The notes beneath the pieces are model-generated. The model made no database searches. It had not been told where the DNA came from and saw nothing but the letters and a program-made list of their open reading frames with translations. This document shows, piece by piece, positions 54,466 to 63,493 of a DNA stretch of 64,000 bases. Both the position numbers and the translations under genes were made by a program. Each line of letters starts with the position of its first letter. Positions within the stretch are counted from its first letter, which is position 1. The stretch spans positions 248,001 through 312,000 of the forward strand of contig CAWBJW010000003.1 in NCBI GenBank assembly GCA_963789255.1. The letters run 5' to 3'. The stretch comes from DATARH01 sp963789255 (GTDB taxonomy: Bacteria; Pseudomonadota; Alphaproteobacteria; ATCC43930; CGMCC-115725).

Positions 54466-56252
54466 CGCCGGGCCTGCGAATTTGCCTTGGATGCGGTCTC
54501 CGGCTGCTGCATGGGCGCCGCCAGCGCGGCACCGACGATGGCCTCTGCCTCCGCAAGGATACGGCGCAGATGATCCGCTCCCTGAAAGCTCTCGGCATAG
54601 ATCTCGTAGATGTCTTCGGTGCCGGACGGGCGCGCGGCAAACCATCCGCTCGCGGCAATCACCTTCAGACCGCCGATCGGCGCGCCGTTCCCGGGGGCCT
54701 GTGTGAGGATGCTCTGGATTTTTTCGCCAGCCAACTCCGCCGACGGTATCTGCTCGGGCGAAAGCTGCGCCAGTTTCTGTTTTTGCTCCGCGGTCGCCGG
54801 CGCCTCGACACGATCGTAGACAGGCTCGCCGAACTCGCGCACGAGCTCACGATAGATTTCGCCGGGATCGCGGCCCATCCGGGCCATGATCTCGGCCGAC
54901 AGCAACGCCGGGACGATGCCGTCTTTATCTGTCGTCCAGACGCCGCCATCCGTACGGATAAAAGACGCTCCGGCACTCTCTTCGCCGCCAAACCCAAGCG
55001 AGCCGTCGAGCAGGCCATCGACAAACCACTTGAAGCCGACGGGCACCTCAAAGAGCTTCCGCCCGAGCTTCGCCGTGACCCGGTCGATCATCCGGCTGCT
55101 CACCACCGTCTTGCCGACCGCCGCTCCCTTGCTCCACTTCGTTCGATGCTGGAAGAGGTAGAAAATGGCGACCGAAAGGTAATGGTTGGGCGCCAGCAAC
55201 CCGGCGCTTTTGGTGACGATGCCATGCCGATCGTGGTCGGTATCGCAGGCGAAGGCGATGTCGAAGCGATCCTTGAGGCCGATCAGGCTCTGCATGGCGT
55301 AGGACGAGGACGGATCCATGCGGATCCGACCGTCCCAATCGACCGTCATGAAGCGGAAGGTCGGATCGACGATTTCGTTCACGACCGTGAGATTCAACCC
55401 ATAGCGCTCGCCAATCGGGCCCCAATAGTGCACTCCGGCGCCGCCAAGCGGATCGACGCCCATAGCGATGTTCGCGCCGCGGATCGCATCCATATCGAGC
55501 ACGCCGCCGAGATCGCTGATGTAAGCATCGAGAAAGTCATGCCGGTGCGTGGTAGCGGCGCGCCGCGCCCGTTCGACAGGAATTCTCTTCACGCCGCGGA
55601 GACCGCTTTCCAGCAACGCATTGGCCCTGGCTTCGATCCATCCCGTAACGTCGGTCTCCGCCGGCCCGCCATTGGGCGGGTTGTACTTGAAGCCGCCATT
55701 GTCGGGGGGATTGTGCGACGGCGTGATGACAATGCCATCCGCCCGCCCGGCAGCGCGGCCGCGGTTGTAAGCGAGTATCGCGTGAGAAATTACCGGAGTG
55801 GGCGTGTACTCGTCGTTGTTCGCGAGCATGACGTCCACACCGTTGGCTGCCAGCACTTCGAGCGCGCTGGCACAGGCCGGCACGGACAATGCGTGCGTAT
55901 CGATACCGAGGAACAGCGGCCCGCTTATGCCCTGCCGCTTGCGGTACTCGCAGATAGCCTGACTGATCGCCAGAACATGCCATTCGTTGAAAGTGTCTTC
56001 AAAGGCAGAGCCGCGATGCCCCGAGGTGCCGAACGCCACGCGCTGTTTCGGCACCGAAGCATCAGGCATGTCGGTGTAGTAGGCCGATACGAGTCTTGGC
56101 ACGTCGACCAGCATCGCTGGCGTGGCAGGCTTGCCCGCCAGGGGACTTATTTTTATAGGTGCAGCTCTTGCGGTAGCTTGACGACCCGACTGCCCAGGCT
56201 TTGCCCGATCAGGCCCGTCATTCACATTCGGCTGCGTCTTGTCGTCGCTCAT
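54462..56252 (-). CDS. pgm: Phosphoglucomutase (alpha-D-glucose phosphate-specific)
   Basis: An intact 596-residue enzyme interconverting glucose-1- and glucose-6-phosphate. A 50-residue polar leader (MSDDKTQPNVNDGPDRAKPG) precedes VAFGTSGHRGSAFEDTFNEW. The phosphoserine loop is GIVITPSHNPPDNGGFKYNP, the metal loop FACDTDHDRHGIVTKSAGLL, the sugar loop GFGGEESAGASFIRTDGGVW and the phosphate site AARPSGTEDIYEIYAESF. The ATG at 56252 is chosen because AGGAGA lies upstream; in-frame ATGs further up lack support. First gene of pgm-glgP-HAD-ackA. Confidence 0.95.
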   Translation of the reverse strand: MSDDKTQPNVNDGPDRAKPGQSGRQATARAAPIKISPLAGKPATPAMLVDVPRLVSAYYTDMPDASVPKQRVAFGTSGHRGSAFEDTFNEWHVLAISQAICEYRKRQGISGPLFLGIDTHALSVPACASALEVLAANGVDVMLANNDEYTPTPVISHAILAYNRGRAAGRADGIVITPSHNPPDNGGFKYNPPNGGPAETDVTGWIEARANALLESGLRGVKRIPVERARRAATTHRHDFLDAYISDLGGVLDMDAIRGANIAMGVDPLGGAGVHYWGPIGERYGLNLTVVNEIVDPTFRFMTVDWDGRIRMDPSSSYAMQSLIGLKDRFDIAFACDTDHDRHGIVTKSAGLLAPNHYLSVAIFYLFQHRTKWSKGAAVGKTVVSSRMIDRVTAKLGRKLFEVPVGFKWFVDGLLDGSLGFGGEESAGASFIRTDGGVWTTDKDGIVPALLSAEIMARMGRDPGEIYRELVREFGEPVYDRVEAPATAEQKQKLAQLSPEQIPSAELAGEKIQSILTQAPGNGAPIGGLKVIAASGWFAARPSGTEDIYEIYAESFQGADHLRRILAEAEAIVGAALAAPMQQPETASKANSQARR

Positions 56253-56283
56253 CGTATCTCCTGTCGCGGAGCCGTTTCGACCA

Positions 56284-56802
56284 TCACTGGCCAGAACTCG
56301 GCGGCATCTGCGGGATGACTCTGCCGGAAGCGGTTGCCTGAGCATCGTCAACCGGCGCCGCTGGTTGACGCCTTGCTACGATGCCGAGTACCAGGGCAAT
56401 AAAGATCATCGCGATAAAGACCGTGTATGTGACGGGCCGGGAATTGGGCATGGCATCCGCACCAAACCGCGTCTTGCGCAACGGGTGATTGGAACCGGCC
56501 CGGCACGGCAGGAGCGCGATCAGGCGAGCAGCAATCGTCCCGGGATCCCGATGTGCCGACGGCCCGTCCGGCAGTGCTGCAATCAACGAGACTAATCTCT
56601 GAGTCGCCGTTTTTTCGGGCAACACGGCTAGTTGGGCAGCCTCCTGCCAAGGGTCGATGCCCAGTCGCGCCAGCGCAGAAAGGACGGTGAGCAGCATGCC
56701 ATTTTTTTCCTCGCAGATCGGCGCGAACAGAAACTCGTCGAACTCGGATCGAAGGCGAGAAACCGAAGCAGAACCGGTCATTTCAACTACCACTCGAGCC
56801 AT
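56284..56802 (-). CDS. Unknown protein with C-terminal membrane helix
   Basis: A 172-residue protein starting MARVVVEMTGSASVSRLRSE. The N-terminal 110 residues are soluble and helical (LLTVLSALARLGIDPWQEAA; VSLIAALPDGPSAHRDPGTI). One membrane helix follows (TYTVFIAMIFIALVLGIVAR) and a polar tail. Tail-anchored type topology, with the main domain in the cytosol. I do not recognise the family. It lies upstream of pgm by 31 bp on the same strand, so it may be the first gene of that operon. Confidence 0.65.
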   Translation of the reverse strand: MARVVVEMTGSASVSRLRSEFDEFLFAPICEEKNGMLLTVLSALARLGIDPWQEAAQLAVLPEKTATQRLVSLIAALPDGPSAHRDPGTIAARLIALLPCRAGSNHPLRKTRFGADAMPNSRPVTYTVFIAMIFIALVLGIVARRQPAAPVDDAQATASGRVIPQMPPSSGQ

Positions 56803-56837
56803 AGCAATTCCCCAGATCACGCGATTGGGGGAATGCC

Positions 56838-57104
56838 CTAGTTTGATGTCCGGAAAAGCTGCGCAGCGTAAAAAATGAGTCCAACGACGAGAAAGCCGAA
56901 CAGCGGCCACATCCAATATGACTCGGGGGACGATAACCACAACACGAACACCTGCCATGTTCGCGGTGTGGAGGGGAATGGCGTACGAAGAAATCCGATG
57001 ACTAATCCTAAGAATGCACCCAGCACGCACATGCCGACCCAAACGAGTCGATGCTGATGCGTCCAATGCAATGGATTCTGGAATGGATTCACTTCGCTCT
57101 CCAA
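56838..57104 (-). CDS. Small two-helix membrane protein
   Basis: An 88-residue protein: MESEVNPFQNPLHWTHQHRL, helix 1 VWVGMCVLGAFLGLVIGFLR, a Pro/Trp-rich loop (TPFPSTPRTWQVFVLWLSSP) and helix 2 MWPLFGFLVVGLIFYAAQLF ending RTSN. Two clear membrane helices and a charged N-terminus support a real gene. Function unknown. It lies 36 bp upstream of the preceding unknown gene on the same strand. Confidence 0.65.
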   Translation of the reverse strand: MESEVNPFQNPLHWTHQHRLVWVGMCVLGAFLGLVIGFLRTPFPSTPRTWQVFVLWLSSPESYWMWPLFGFLVVGLIFYAAQLFRTSN

Positions 57105-57197
57105 TGCTCGGTCACGATCGCCTCCCGCATCGCTGCTTACGGACTATCGATCGGCGGGTGGTGCAGCACCGTAAAGAACCACCGCTTCGTACCTTGA

Positions 57198-57395
57198 TTA
57201 GCCGGCGCCGTCGTCATCGACCGACCAGAGAACAATTCGCTCGATCCGTGCGGCCTCGGCCTCGAGGTCTTCGGCGGTGCGCAGCCGCGCGTCCCAGATC
57301 GTCGGGTTGCCGGTGCGCTCGGCGAACTCGCGATACCAGCACGCCAGTTCGCGCAGTTTTTCGGGATCGTCCACCTGCTCTGCTCCTTTCAGCAT
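57198..57395 (-). CDS. Small conserved hypothetical protein
   Basis: A 65-residue helical protein: MLKGAEQVDDPEKLRELACW, YREFAERTGNPTIWDARLRT and AEDLEAEAARIERIVLWSVD. The 'RELAxWYREFAERTGNPxIWDARLRTAEDLE' pattern is a widespread alphaproteobacterial small-protein type without known function; shown here in shortened form. It begins 15 bp upstream-side of the UPF0182 gene's end, same strand. Confidence 0.7.
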   Translation of the reverse strand: MLKGAEQVDDPEKLRELACWYREFAERTGNPTIWDARLRTAEDLEAEAARIERIVLWSVDDDGAG

Positions 57396-57409
57396 TGAAA
57401 AGGTGAATC

Positions 57410-60184
57410 CTATCGGGTCGCCGGGCCCTCCAGCTGGTGCTCCAGTCCCTCCATCGCCGTTCCGAATTTTGCCCAGTCGCCCTGCTGCATTGCCCTGCGG
57501 GCCTCATCGAGCTGGGTTCGCGCCTGCGCCAAGGCCGGCTGCGGGGCGGAGGTGGCCGGCGGCTCCTGCGACCCCACTTGCGGTTGCTGCGTACCGAAAA
57601 GGGCGGTGAGCGCCTCGGCGAGCGTCGGCTCCATCACCACCTTGTCGGCCGCAACCGCGATCACCCGCTTCAGCTGCGGAAAGTTCGCGCCTTCGGCCTG
57701 CAGATACAGCGGCACGATGTAGAGGAAGGAGTTCTCGATCGGGGTCACGATCAGTTTGCCGCGAATGACCCTCGACCCTCTCTGGTCCCAGAGGGTGAGT
57801 TGCTGGGAAATGGTGGTGTTCTGATTGATCATCGCCTCGATCTGGTTTGGTCCGTAAATCAGCTTTTCCTTGGGAAGCTGGTAAAAGAGCATCTTGCCGT
57901 ATTCGGGGAAGTCGCTCCTCGCCGCCATCCACGAGATCATGTTATCCCGGTTTTGCGGGGTGAACGGCGTCATCAGAAGGTATTCCAGCCGGTCGCTGCC
58001 CGGGAGCTTCATCAGGATGTAAAAGGGCTCCATCGTCTGCGATTGGCCGGCGTACGTCTCCTTGGGAGCCACCCACAAATCCTCCCGGTTGTAGAACACC
58101 TGAGGATCCGTCATGTGAAAGGTTTTGTACTGGTCGGCCTGGATGGCAAAGAGGTCCTCCGGGTAGCGCAGGTGCTTTTTCAAATCCGCCGACAACTGGT
58201 CCAGGTCTTTGAAAACGCCGGGAAATGCCTGCCGATAGACGGCGAGAACAGGATCCTTCGGGTCCATGACATAAAACCGAACGGTCCCGTCGTACATGTC
58301 GACGACGACCTTCACCGAGTTTCTGATGTAGTTCAGGTTATCACCGAAGCCGGCCCCGTGAGGATATGCATAGGGAAATTGGTCGGAGGTCGTGTAGGCA
58401 TCCTGGATCCAGTACAGCCTGCCCGCGCTCAGCACGGGGTAGGGGTCGGCGTCGAGGCGCAGGAACGGCGCCACCTGCGCCACCCGCTCCTGCACCGTCC
58501 GCCAGATCTGGATGCGGCTTTCCGGCCTGAGGTAGGAGGTCAACAGGATGTTGACGTCCTTCTGGGTCCACGCGAACAGGAGTTTTTTCCAAAAGCTGTC
58601 CAACGGGATACCCCCTTTCCCGTTGTAGCTGGTGTAGACATTGTCGTTTCCCTTGGGGTAATCGAACTCCTTGATGCCGGTCGCCACGATCCGATAACCC
58701 GGCATTGACTCTCCGTAGTAGATCGCCGGCTGGGTTATGTTTAGGCCGTAACCGGATTCGGCAGGGACGTTCTCGATAAGGTATTTCGGGAAACCGCCTC
58801 CGACCTTCTTCGAGACGAAGTTCATGACCAGGCCGTAGCCGTGGGTGAACTGCAGGTACTGGTTGACCCAGGTTTGCGCTTGCGCAGGGAGTTCGGGCGA
58901 CAGCTCGCGGGTGGCAAGCATCACCTGATGGTAGCCATCCGCCAGATGGTAACGGTCAACACCGACATTATAGAACTGGTAGTAGAGGCGGATCGCCTGG
59001 GTCTGTTGATAGGTTTGCAGCAGCGGCCGCGCATCCCACAGACGAATGTTCTGGATCGTGTCTTCATTTCTCGCGAGCACCGCGGGCGTCAGGTCCGCCA
59101 GGGCCGGATACGAGGTTTCCTGGATGGCGTCGAGCTGGTAGGCCTTGCGCGTGAACTCGATGTAGTTCTTCAGATAGGGGGTCTCGAGTGCCAGCTCGCT
59201 CGGCTGCACAAAGAACTTCTGAAAGACGCCGGGGAGCAGCAGGATCGCGACGAAATACAGGGCCATGTAGATGCCCGATCCGACGAGGAGCGCCCTGAAT
59301 CGCGGGCGGAAGAAATTGAGCGCAAGCAGCGCACATGCGACCGCCGAGACAGCGACCATGATCCACAACGCGATCCTTGTCACATGATCCGCGGCGTAGC
59401 CGGCTCCGTAGACGACGCCCAGAGTGGAGAAGACGAGGTTGTAGTGATCGAGGTAGAACCCAAAGCCCCAGTCGGCAACCAGGATAAAAAGGAGCACGGA
59501 CAGGTGCGACGTGGCTTTATTGCCCAGTGCGATCGTTCCGCGGCCGTTCGCCCGCAGCATTCCAAAGAACGCGTATGTCAGAACGACGGCGGCGAGCGCC
59601 AACATCGTCAACAACATCAGGCTGGTTTGCAACAGCTGATAGAAGGGCAGATGAAATACATAGAAACCGACATCGACCCCGAACAGCGGATCGGCCACGC
59701 CGAAGGACCCGCCGTAACGAAAGCGCAGGTAGGTATCCCATTGGGCGTAGAAACCAGCCGCGAAGAACAAGGCGACGCCGGCGCTGATCACGCCAATCGC
59801 CAGGCGCAAAAGCCTGGGAGAAAAATCGATACCGGTCTGTGCCAGCGCATCGGCTTCGGACACAAGGCCAGGCTGCGCGGCCCGACCGTCTCCGCGGAAG
59901 GCGAAGCTGTTTCTGGCCGCCTGACGGAGATTGACCCACAGGTACAGAAAGGCAAAGACGAAACCCGAGGCAGACATCGCCCACTGAACCGACAAAAGCG
60001 TCCAGAAGATGCCCATGTAGTGGAGCTGCCGCATCCACAGCCATTTCTGTAGATAGCCGGTGATGATTCCCAGGACGAAGATCAGTACGACCGCAGCAGC
60101 GATCAGGAGGCGCAGCAGATGCCGGAAAGGGGGATGCTTTCCGGGAGCGCCGCCCTGTTCAACCGAAAACGGCTTCTCGGCCAT
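57410..60184 (-). CDS. UPF0182 family large membrane protein
   Basis: An intact 924-residue protein with seven or so N-terminal membrane helices (LLRLLIAAAVVLIFVLGIIT; WAMSASGFVFAFLYLWVNLR; LAIGVISAGVALFFAAGFYA) and a large extracytoplasmic domain containing PLLQTYQQTQAIRLYYQFYN, YHLADGYHQVMLATRELSP, VPAESGYGLNITQPAIYYGE and FYILMKLPGSDRLEYLLMTP. The order and length match UPF0182, a family widespread in actinobacteria and some proteobacteria with no known role. A Gln/Pro/Ala-rich C-terminal tail ends HQLEGPATR. Confidence 0.93.
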   Translation of the reverse strand: MAEKPFSVEQGGAPGKHPPFRHLLRLLIAAAVVLIFVLGIITGYLQKWLWMRQLHYMGIFWTLLSVQWAMSASGFVFAFLYLWVNLRQAARNSFAFRGDGRAAQPGLVSEADALAQTGIDFSPRLLRLAIGVISAGVALFFAAGFYAQWDTYLRFRYGGSFGVADPLFGVDVGFYVFHLPFYQLLQTSLMLLTMLALAAVVLTYAFFGMLRANGRGTIALGNKATSHLSVLLFILVADWGFGFYLDHYNLVFSTLGVVYGAGYAADHVTRIALWIMVAVSAVACALLALNFFRPRFRALLVGSGIYMALYFVAILLLPGVFQKFFVQPSELALETPYLKNYIEFTRKAYQLDAIQETSYPALADLTPAVLARNEDTIQNIRLWDARPLLQTYQQTQAIRLYYQFYNVGVDRYHLADGYHQVMLATRELSPELPAQAQTWVNQYLQFTHGYGLVMNFVSKKVGGGFPKYLIENVPAESGYGLNITQPAIYYGESMPGYRIVATGIKEFDYPKGNDNVYTSYNGKGGIPLDSFWKKLLFAWTQKDVNILLTSYLRPESRIQIWRTVQERVAQVAPFLRLDADPYPVLSAGRLYWIQDAYTTSDQFPYAYPHGAGFGDNLNYIRNSVKVVVDMYDGTVRFYVMDPKDPVLAVYRQAFPGVFKDLDQLSADLKKHLRYPEDLFAIQADQYKTFHMTDPQVFYNREDLWVAPKETYAGQSQTMEPFYILMKLPGSDRLEYLLMTPFTPQNRDNMISWMAARSDFPEYGKMLFYQLPKEKLIYGPNQIEAMINQNTTISQQLTLWDQRGSRVIRGKLIVTPIENSFLYIVPLYLQAEGANFPQLKRVIAVAADKVVMEPTLAEALTALFGTQQPQVGSQEPPATSAPQPALAQARTQLDEARRAMQQGDWAKFGTAMEGLEHQLEGPATR

Positions 60185-60703
60185 TGTCCCATCCCTCCGG
60201 TCTAATGCCCGATGCGGTCAGAGGCTCACCCACTCGCCGATCGCCAACTTCTCAACCGTAGCGAGCGGGAAGTCTGGGGCGGTAGACTCGGAAACTACTC
60301 AGAGGCCCGGCGGTTTAATGCCTTGCTCAGCGATGGATGAGAACCGGCGTTTTGGGGAGCCAACGCCGGTCTCGACGAAGTAGACAAATGCGAGGGGCTC
60401 GCGAGCCCCGTAATAGAGACGCTGGCAGTCCGACGGCGGCAGCGAACCGAGCAATCGGCTCGCGTGCGGCTCCGCAGCCTTGCGGCTTGGGGCCACCTAG
60501 CAGCTCTGGGCTGTCGCTGCGTCCCGCTGACGGCGCCACGTCTCGATCAGCCACCGAGGCTGCGCCTCTGTGACGACCGACGCAAGACCAATGGCGGGTG
60601 TCGCTCGGGTGTCGCACATGGTTGACGCAGATCAATGCGAGTTCGGCTGTCACCATCGAACTATCGTCCGCGCCGGGTGTTCAGGTAAAGAAAGGCTGGC
60701 GAC
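60185..60703. other. Intergenic region with a repeated 15-mer
   Basis: Over 500 bp without a supported gene. Contains CTCGGAAACTACTCA at 60287-60301, identical to 49606-49620. A minus-strand reading with PLAFVYFVETGVGSPKRRFS looks patterned but has no start or homology I can name. It may be a degraded mobile element. Confidence 0.45.
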
Positions 60704-60865
60704 ATGACAGTGCAACATTTCGCGTCCGGCGCGACCTTATCTCCGAATATTAGATTTGCGAGGCCGGAGCCGCGCGCTGTCGCGCCCTACGAACGTCAGC
60801 TGGCAGAACTGGAAATCCGGCTGCGGCAGGCTCTCGCCCGAGAAGCGGAGGCGTCACGTGATTAA
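60704..60865 (+). CDS. Short ORF overlapping the SpoIIAA-like gene
   Basis: A 53-codon ORF: MTVQHFASGATLSPNIRFAR, then PYERQLAELEIRLRQALARE and AEASRD. It is preceded by AAGAAAGG and its stop overlaps the GTG of the next gene (60858-60865), as for a coupled small protein. The second half is a likely helix. No family recognised; supported by spacing and codon pattern only. Confidence 0.45.
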   Translation: MTVQHFASGATLSPNIRFARPEPRAVAPYERQLAELEIRLRQALAREAEASRD

Positions 60866-61214
60866 GACAGAAATCATCTCCGGCAACGTGTTGAGGATCA
60901 TTGCGCCGGAAAAGTTAAAAGCTGATGACTTCCGCCAAATTGCGCCGCAAATCGAGTTTATAATCAGCCAGCATGGAAAAATAAGATTGCTGATTGATGC
61001 TTCCCAGTTCAACGGTTGGGAGAATATTGCCGCCTTTGAAAAACATGCCGGATTCATAAAAAACCACCAACAAAAAGTAGAGCGCATCGCAGTCATCGCC
61101 GGGCACGATTGGCAGCAGTGGGTAATTGGCGCGCTCAGAATATTTCTGCATCCGGAGGTGAGAGCCTACGATAAGAGCCACGAGAGCGAGGCGCGGCAAT
61201 GGATCGTCGGATAA
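60858..61214 (+). CDS. SpoIIAA-like (STAS-related) protein
   Basis: A 118-residue protein from a GTG: VIKTEIISGNVLRIIAPEKL, KADDFRQIAPQIEFIISQHG, KIRLLIDASQFNGWENIAAF, VERIAVIAGHDWQQWVIGAL and VRAYDKSHESEARQWIVG. The 'LLIDASxFxGW' strand-loop and the C-terminal 'SEARxWI' are those of the SpoIIAA-like family (PF11964), a STAS/SEC14 fold without the sigma-regulator partners. GC is lower than its neighbours. Intact. The role is unknown; it could bind lipid or a small ligand. Confidence 0.82.
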   Translation: MIKTEIISGNVLRIIAPEKLKADDFRQIAPQIEFIISQHGKIRLLIDASQFNGWENIAAFEKHAGFIKNHQQKVERIAVIAGHDWQQWVIGALRIFLHPEVRAYDKSHESEARQWIVG

Positions 61215-61264
61215 ACGCTGTTGCCTCTGGAGCTTGTCAACCGGTTGCTCGGCATCAACTGAAG

Positions 61265-61937
61265 TTAGCCCAGATTTCTCAAAAGCACAACGAAGCCAAT
61301 GGCACCGGCAACCGCGACGGCGCCGACGAGAACTTCAGCGCAAACTACGGCGCCGAGGGGCCGACCCAAGACGCCGCTGTCAACGCAACGCGGCTGCGCC
61401 AGATCAAGAACATGCTTGCCACGTTGCTGCTCTCGCGGGGCGTGCCGATGCTGCTCGGCGGCGACGAATTCCGCCGCACCCAAGGGGGCAACAACAACGC
61501 CTATTGCCGGGACAACGAGGTGTCCTGGTACGATTGACGGCTGATCGAGCAGAATCGTGACATCCTTCGCTTCACACGCGAACTGATCGCGTTTCGCAGT
61601 CGTCACCCAGTCCGGTGCACCGGATGCGTTTTACACCGGAGAAAACCTTGCTTGGTTTGGCCCCGAGGGCGGGCCGCCGGATTGGGACGGGCCGACATGC
61701 GCGTTCGGATGCCTGGTGCGAGCAGAGACCGGCCGGCGCACTCTGCCTGCTGTTCAACGCAAGCAAGACCCCTGTCGAGTTCCCCCTGCCTGCGGCGCCC
61801 GCAGCGCAATGGCGATTGCAATCGATACCGGCAATTCGGTGCCTGACGACATATTTCCGGTGGAAGGCGAGCGGCCGCCGCACGACAGCGGCCGATATCG
61901 GCTCCTCTCCCGCGCCCTTGCGGTTCTCTCGGGCTGA
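61265..61937 (+). pseudogene. glgX: Glycogen debranching enzyme GlgX, decayed C-terminal remnant
   Basis: Only the last third of GlgX is recognisable: KHNEANGTGNRDGADENFSA, NYGAEGPTQDAAVNATRLRQ, LLLSRGVPMLLGGDEFRRTQ and GGNNNAYCRDNEVSWYD. A TGA at 61535 replaces the expected Trp codon after 'SWYD'; the same frame continues RLIEQNRDILRFTRELIAFR. Two more breaks lead through FYTGENLAWFGPEGGPPDWD and LCLLFNASKTPVEFPLPAAP to an end near 61937. The catalytic barrel is missing, so it is not functional. It fits the surrounding glycogen genes. Confidence 0.8.
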
Positions 61938-62070
61938 ACTGTGCGCCGAGAGCGCTCCAGCGACGCAGATAGCGCCCGCGGCATGTCCCGTCAGTTGCGG
62001 AAGAGTGGCTTCCGCCCCGATGCTGCGCGTTGTCCGATACAATCCCACTCGCCACGGGTCGCCCGATGGC

Positions 62071-63396
62071 TCACCCCGGTCTCTTGCCGCCTTCCGCCAA
62101 CCACCCTCCGGTGAAGCCCGCTCGCCGCAGCCCCGCTTGGATATAGGAACAGTCGCGCATCAATCGCCATAACATGCCGCTGCGGAAGTTCTCGATCATC
62201 AACAGGATCGGGCCCTGGTTGAGCCCGAAATGCCATGGCGAAACCCACCAGCCGGAAGGATTGCCGCGTTCGCCCGGATGTGTCGGATTGAACGAGCCTT
62301 TGAAGCCATAGAGGTTGGACTCCTTCAGCTTGGCCTCATGAATGTAAAAATCGATCGCGGGCAGAACAATGTCAGGCGCGAACGGCAAGGAGGCGACCAC
62401 CGCCCAGGGCGCTATCGTACCGTCGTCGGGCCCATAGGGAACACCTCGCCCGAGGTAACCGAAAAAGACGCGTTCGACGCCCTGCAGCTTGAGCGTTTCA
62501 GGCCCGGGCCCGTCGCTGGCCGTGATCCCCCAGCAATGCTCGCCGTAACCCACGAACTTGCGCGGATTTTCGATGGCATACCGCTGCTGCACATAGGTGG
62601 CGCGCCGGCTGTTCTCGAAGTAGTCAATGCCCTTGTCGCGCATAAACGCGTCCTGGATTCCGCGAAAGTCGATCCAGACGTGAGAGAGCTGATGGGTGAA
62701 CAGCGGTCCCGCATAGAGGTAGTCATAGCCGTAGCAGTGTTCCCATCGATAAGTGGACCGCCACGCGTCATAGCTGTCCCTCGACAGGGGGTGCGTGGGG
62801 GAGCCCAGCCCAAGAACATAGAGCAACAGGGCTTCGTCATACCCCTCCCACCGATAACCGATGAACCCGCTCTCGGGCCTCCAGCCGTGCGTCACTGTGG
62901 CTTCGCCATTCTGTGCCCAAGCCCAATCACACCGACGGTAGAGCGCGTCGGCGAGACCCCGAATTTCTCGCTCCTCGGCAGTCTCGGCGTCAAAATAGGC
63001 ACCGGCCGTTAGGACGCCGACCAGCAGGAAGGCGCTATCGATGGTCAACAGTTCACAGTCCCAGGCGCGCCGGCCTGTCTGCATGTCCAGGAAATGATAG
63101 TAGAAGCCTCGATGACCGGTGGCATCGGGCTCTGGTCCCTGCGGGCTATTCCAGAAGAAACGGAGGGTGGTCAACGTGCGCTCCACGGCGACGCCCCGAG
63201 CTAAAAATCCGCGCTCAACACCAACCGGATAGGCGGCGAGCGCCAGCCCGGTGGCGGCGATGCTGGCGGGCCAATTCGCCTCGGTCTTGTCGATGATCAA
63301 CCCGTTGGCGGGGTTCACCTCGTGTACGAAATAGTCGAAGGTCTCGCGCTGCAGCGTCTCCAGTTCTGCTTCGCTGATCGGCTGTCTGGTGCTCAT
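62071..63396 (-). CDS. Glucoamylase-family (PF10091-type) protein
   Basis: An intact 441-residue alpha/alpha-barrel protein: MSTRQPISEAELETLQRETF, FDYFVHEVNPANGLIIDKTE, WPASIAATGLALAAYPVGVE, GFYYHFLDMQTGRRAWDCEL, THGWRPESGFIGYRWEGYDE, YLYAGPLFTHQLSHVWIDFR and EHCWGITASDGPGPETLKLQ. The WDCELLTIDSAFL and GFIGYRWEGYDEALLLY motifs are those of the glucoamylase/DUF3131-like family found with cyclic glucan and glycogen genes. No signal peptide is visible. The substrate, probably a beta- or alpha-glucan, is not decided. Confidence 0.88.
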   Translation of the reverse strand: MSTRQPISEAELETLQRETFDYFVHEVNPANGLIIDKTEANWPASIAATGLALAAYPVGVERGFLARGVAVERTLTTLRFFWNSPQGPEPDATGHRGFYYHFLDMQTGRRAWDCELLTIDSAFLLVGVLTAGAYFDAETAEEREIRGLADALYRRCDWAWAQNGEATVTHGWRPESGFIGYRWEGYDEALLLYVLGLGSPTHPLSRDSYDAWRSTYRWEHCYGYDYLYAGPLFTHQLSHVWIDFRGIQDAFMRDKGIDYFENSRRATYVQQRYAIENPRKFVGYGEHCWGITASDGPGPETLKLQGVERVFFGYLGRGVPYGPDDGTIAPWAVVASLPFAPDIVLPAIDFYIHEAKLKESNLYGFKGSFNPTHPGERGNPSGWWVSPWHFGLNQGPILLMIENFRSGMLWRLMRDCSYIQAGLRRAGFTGGWLAEGGKRPG

Positions 63397-63493
63397 GACC
63401 TCAACCCGGCTTTTGGCCTCGAGGATGGCGGGTCAGAACGGGCTAAGCGCAAACGCTCAATAACTCGGGGCCAAGAAGAGGAGCCGAAGCTGA

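Noticed and set aside
60327..60656. Minus-strand short ORFs in the gap before the SpoIIAA-like gene
   Set aside because: Two frames overlap without any domain pattern or ribosome site; probably non-coding or a degraded element.
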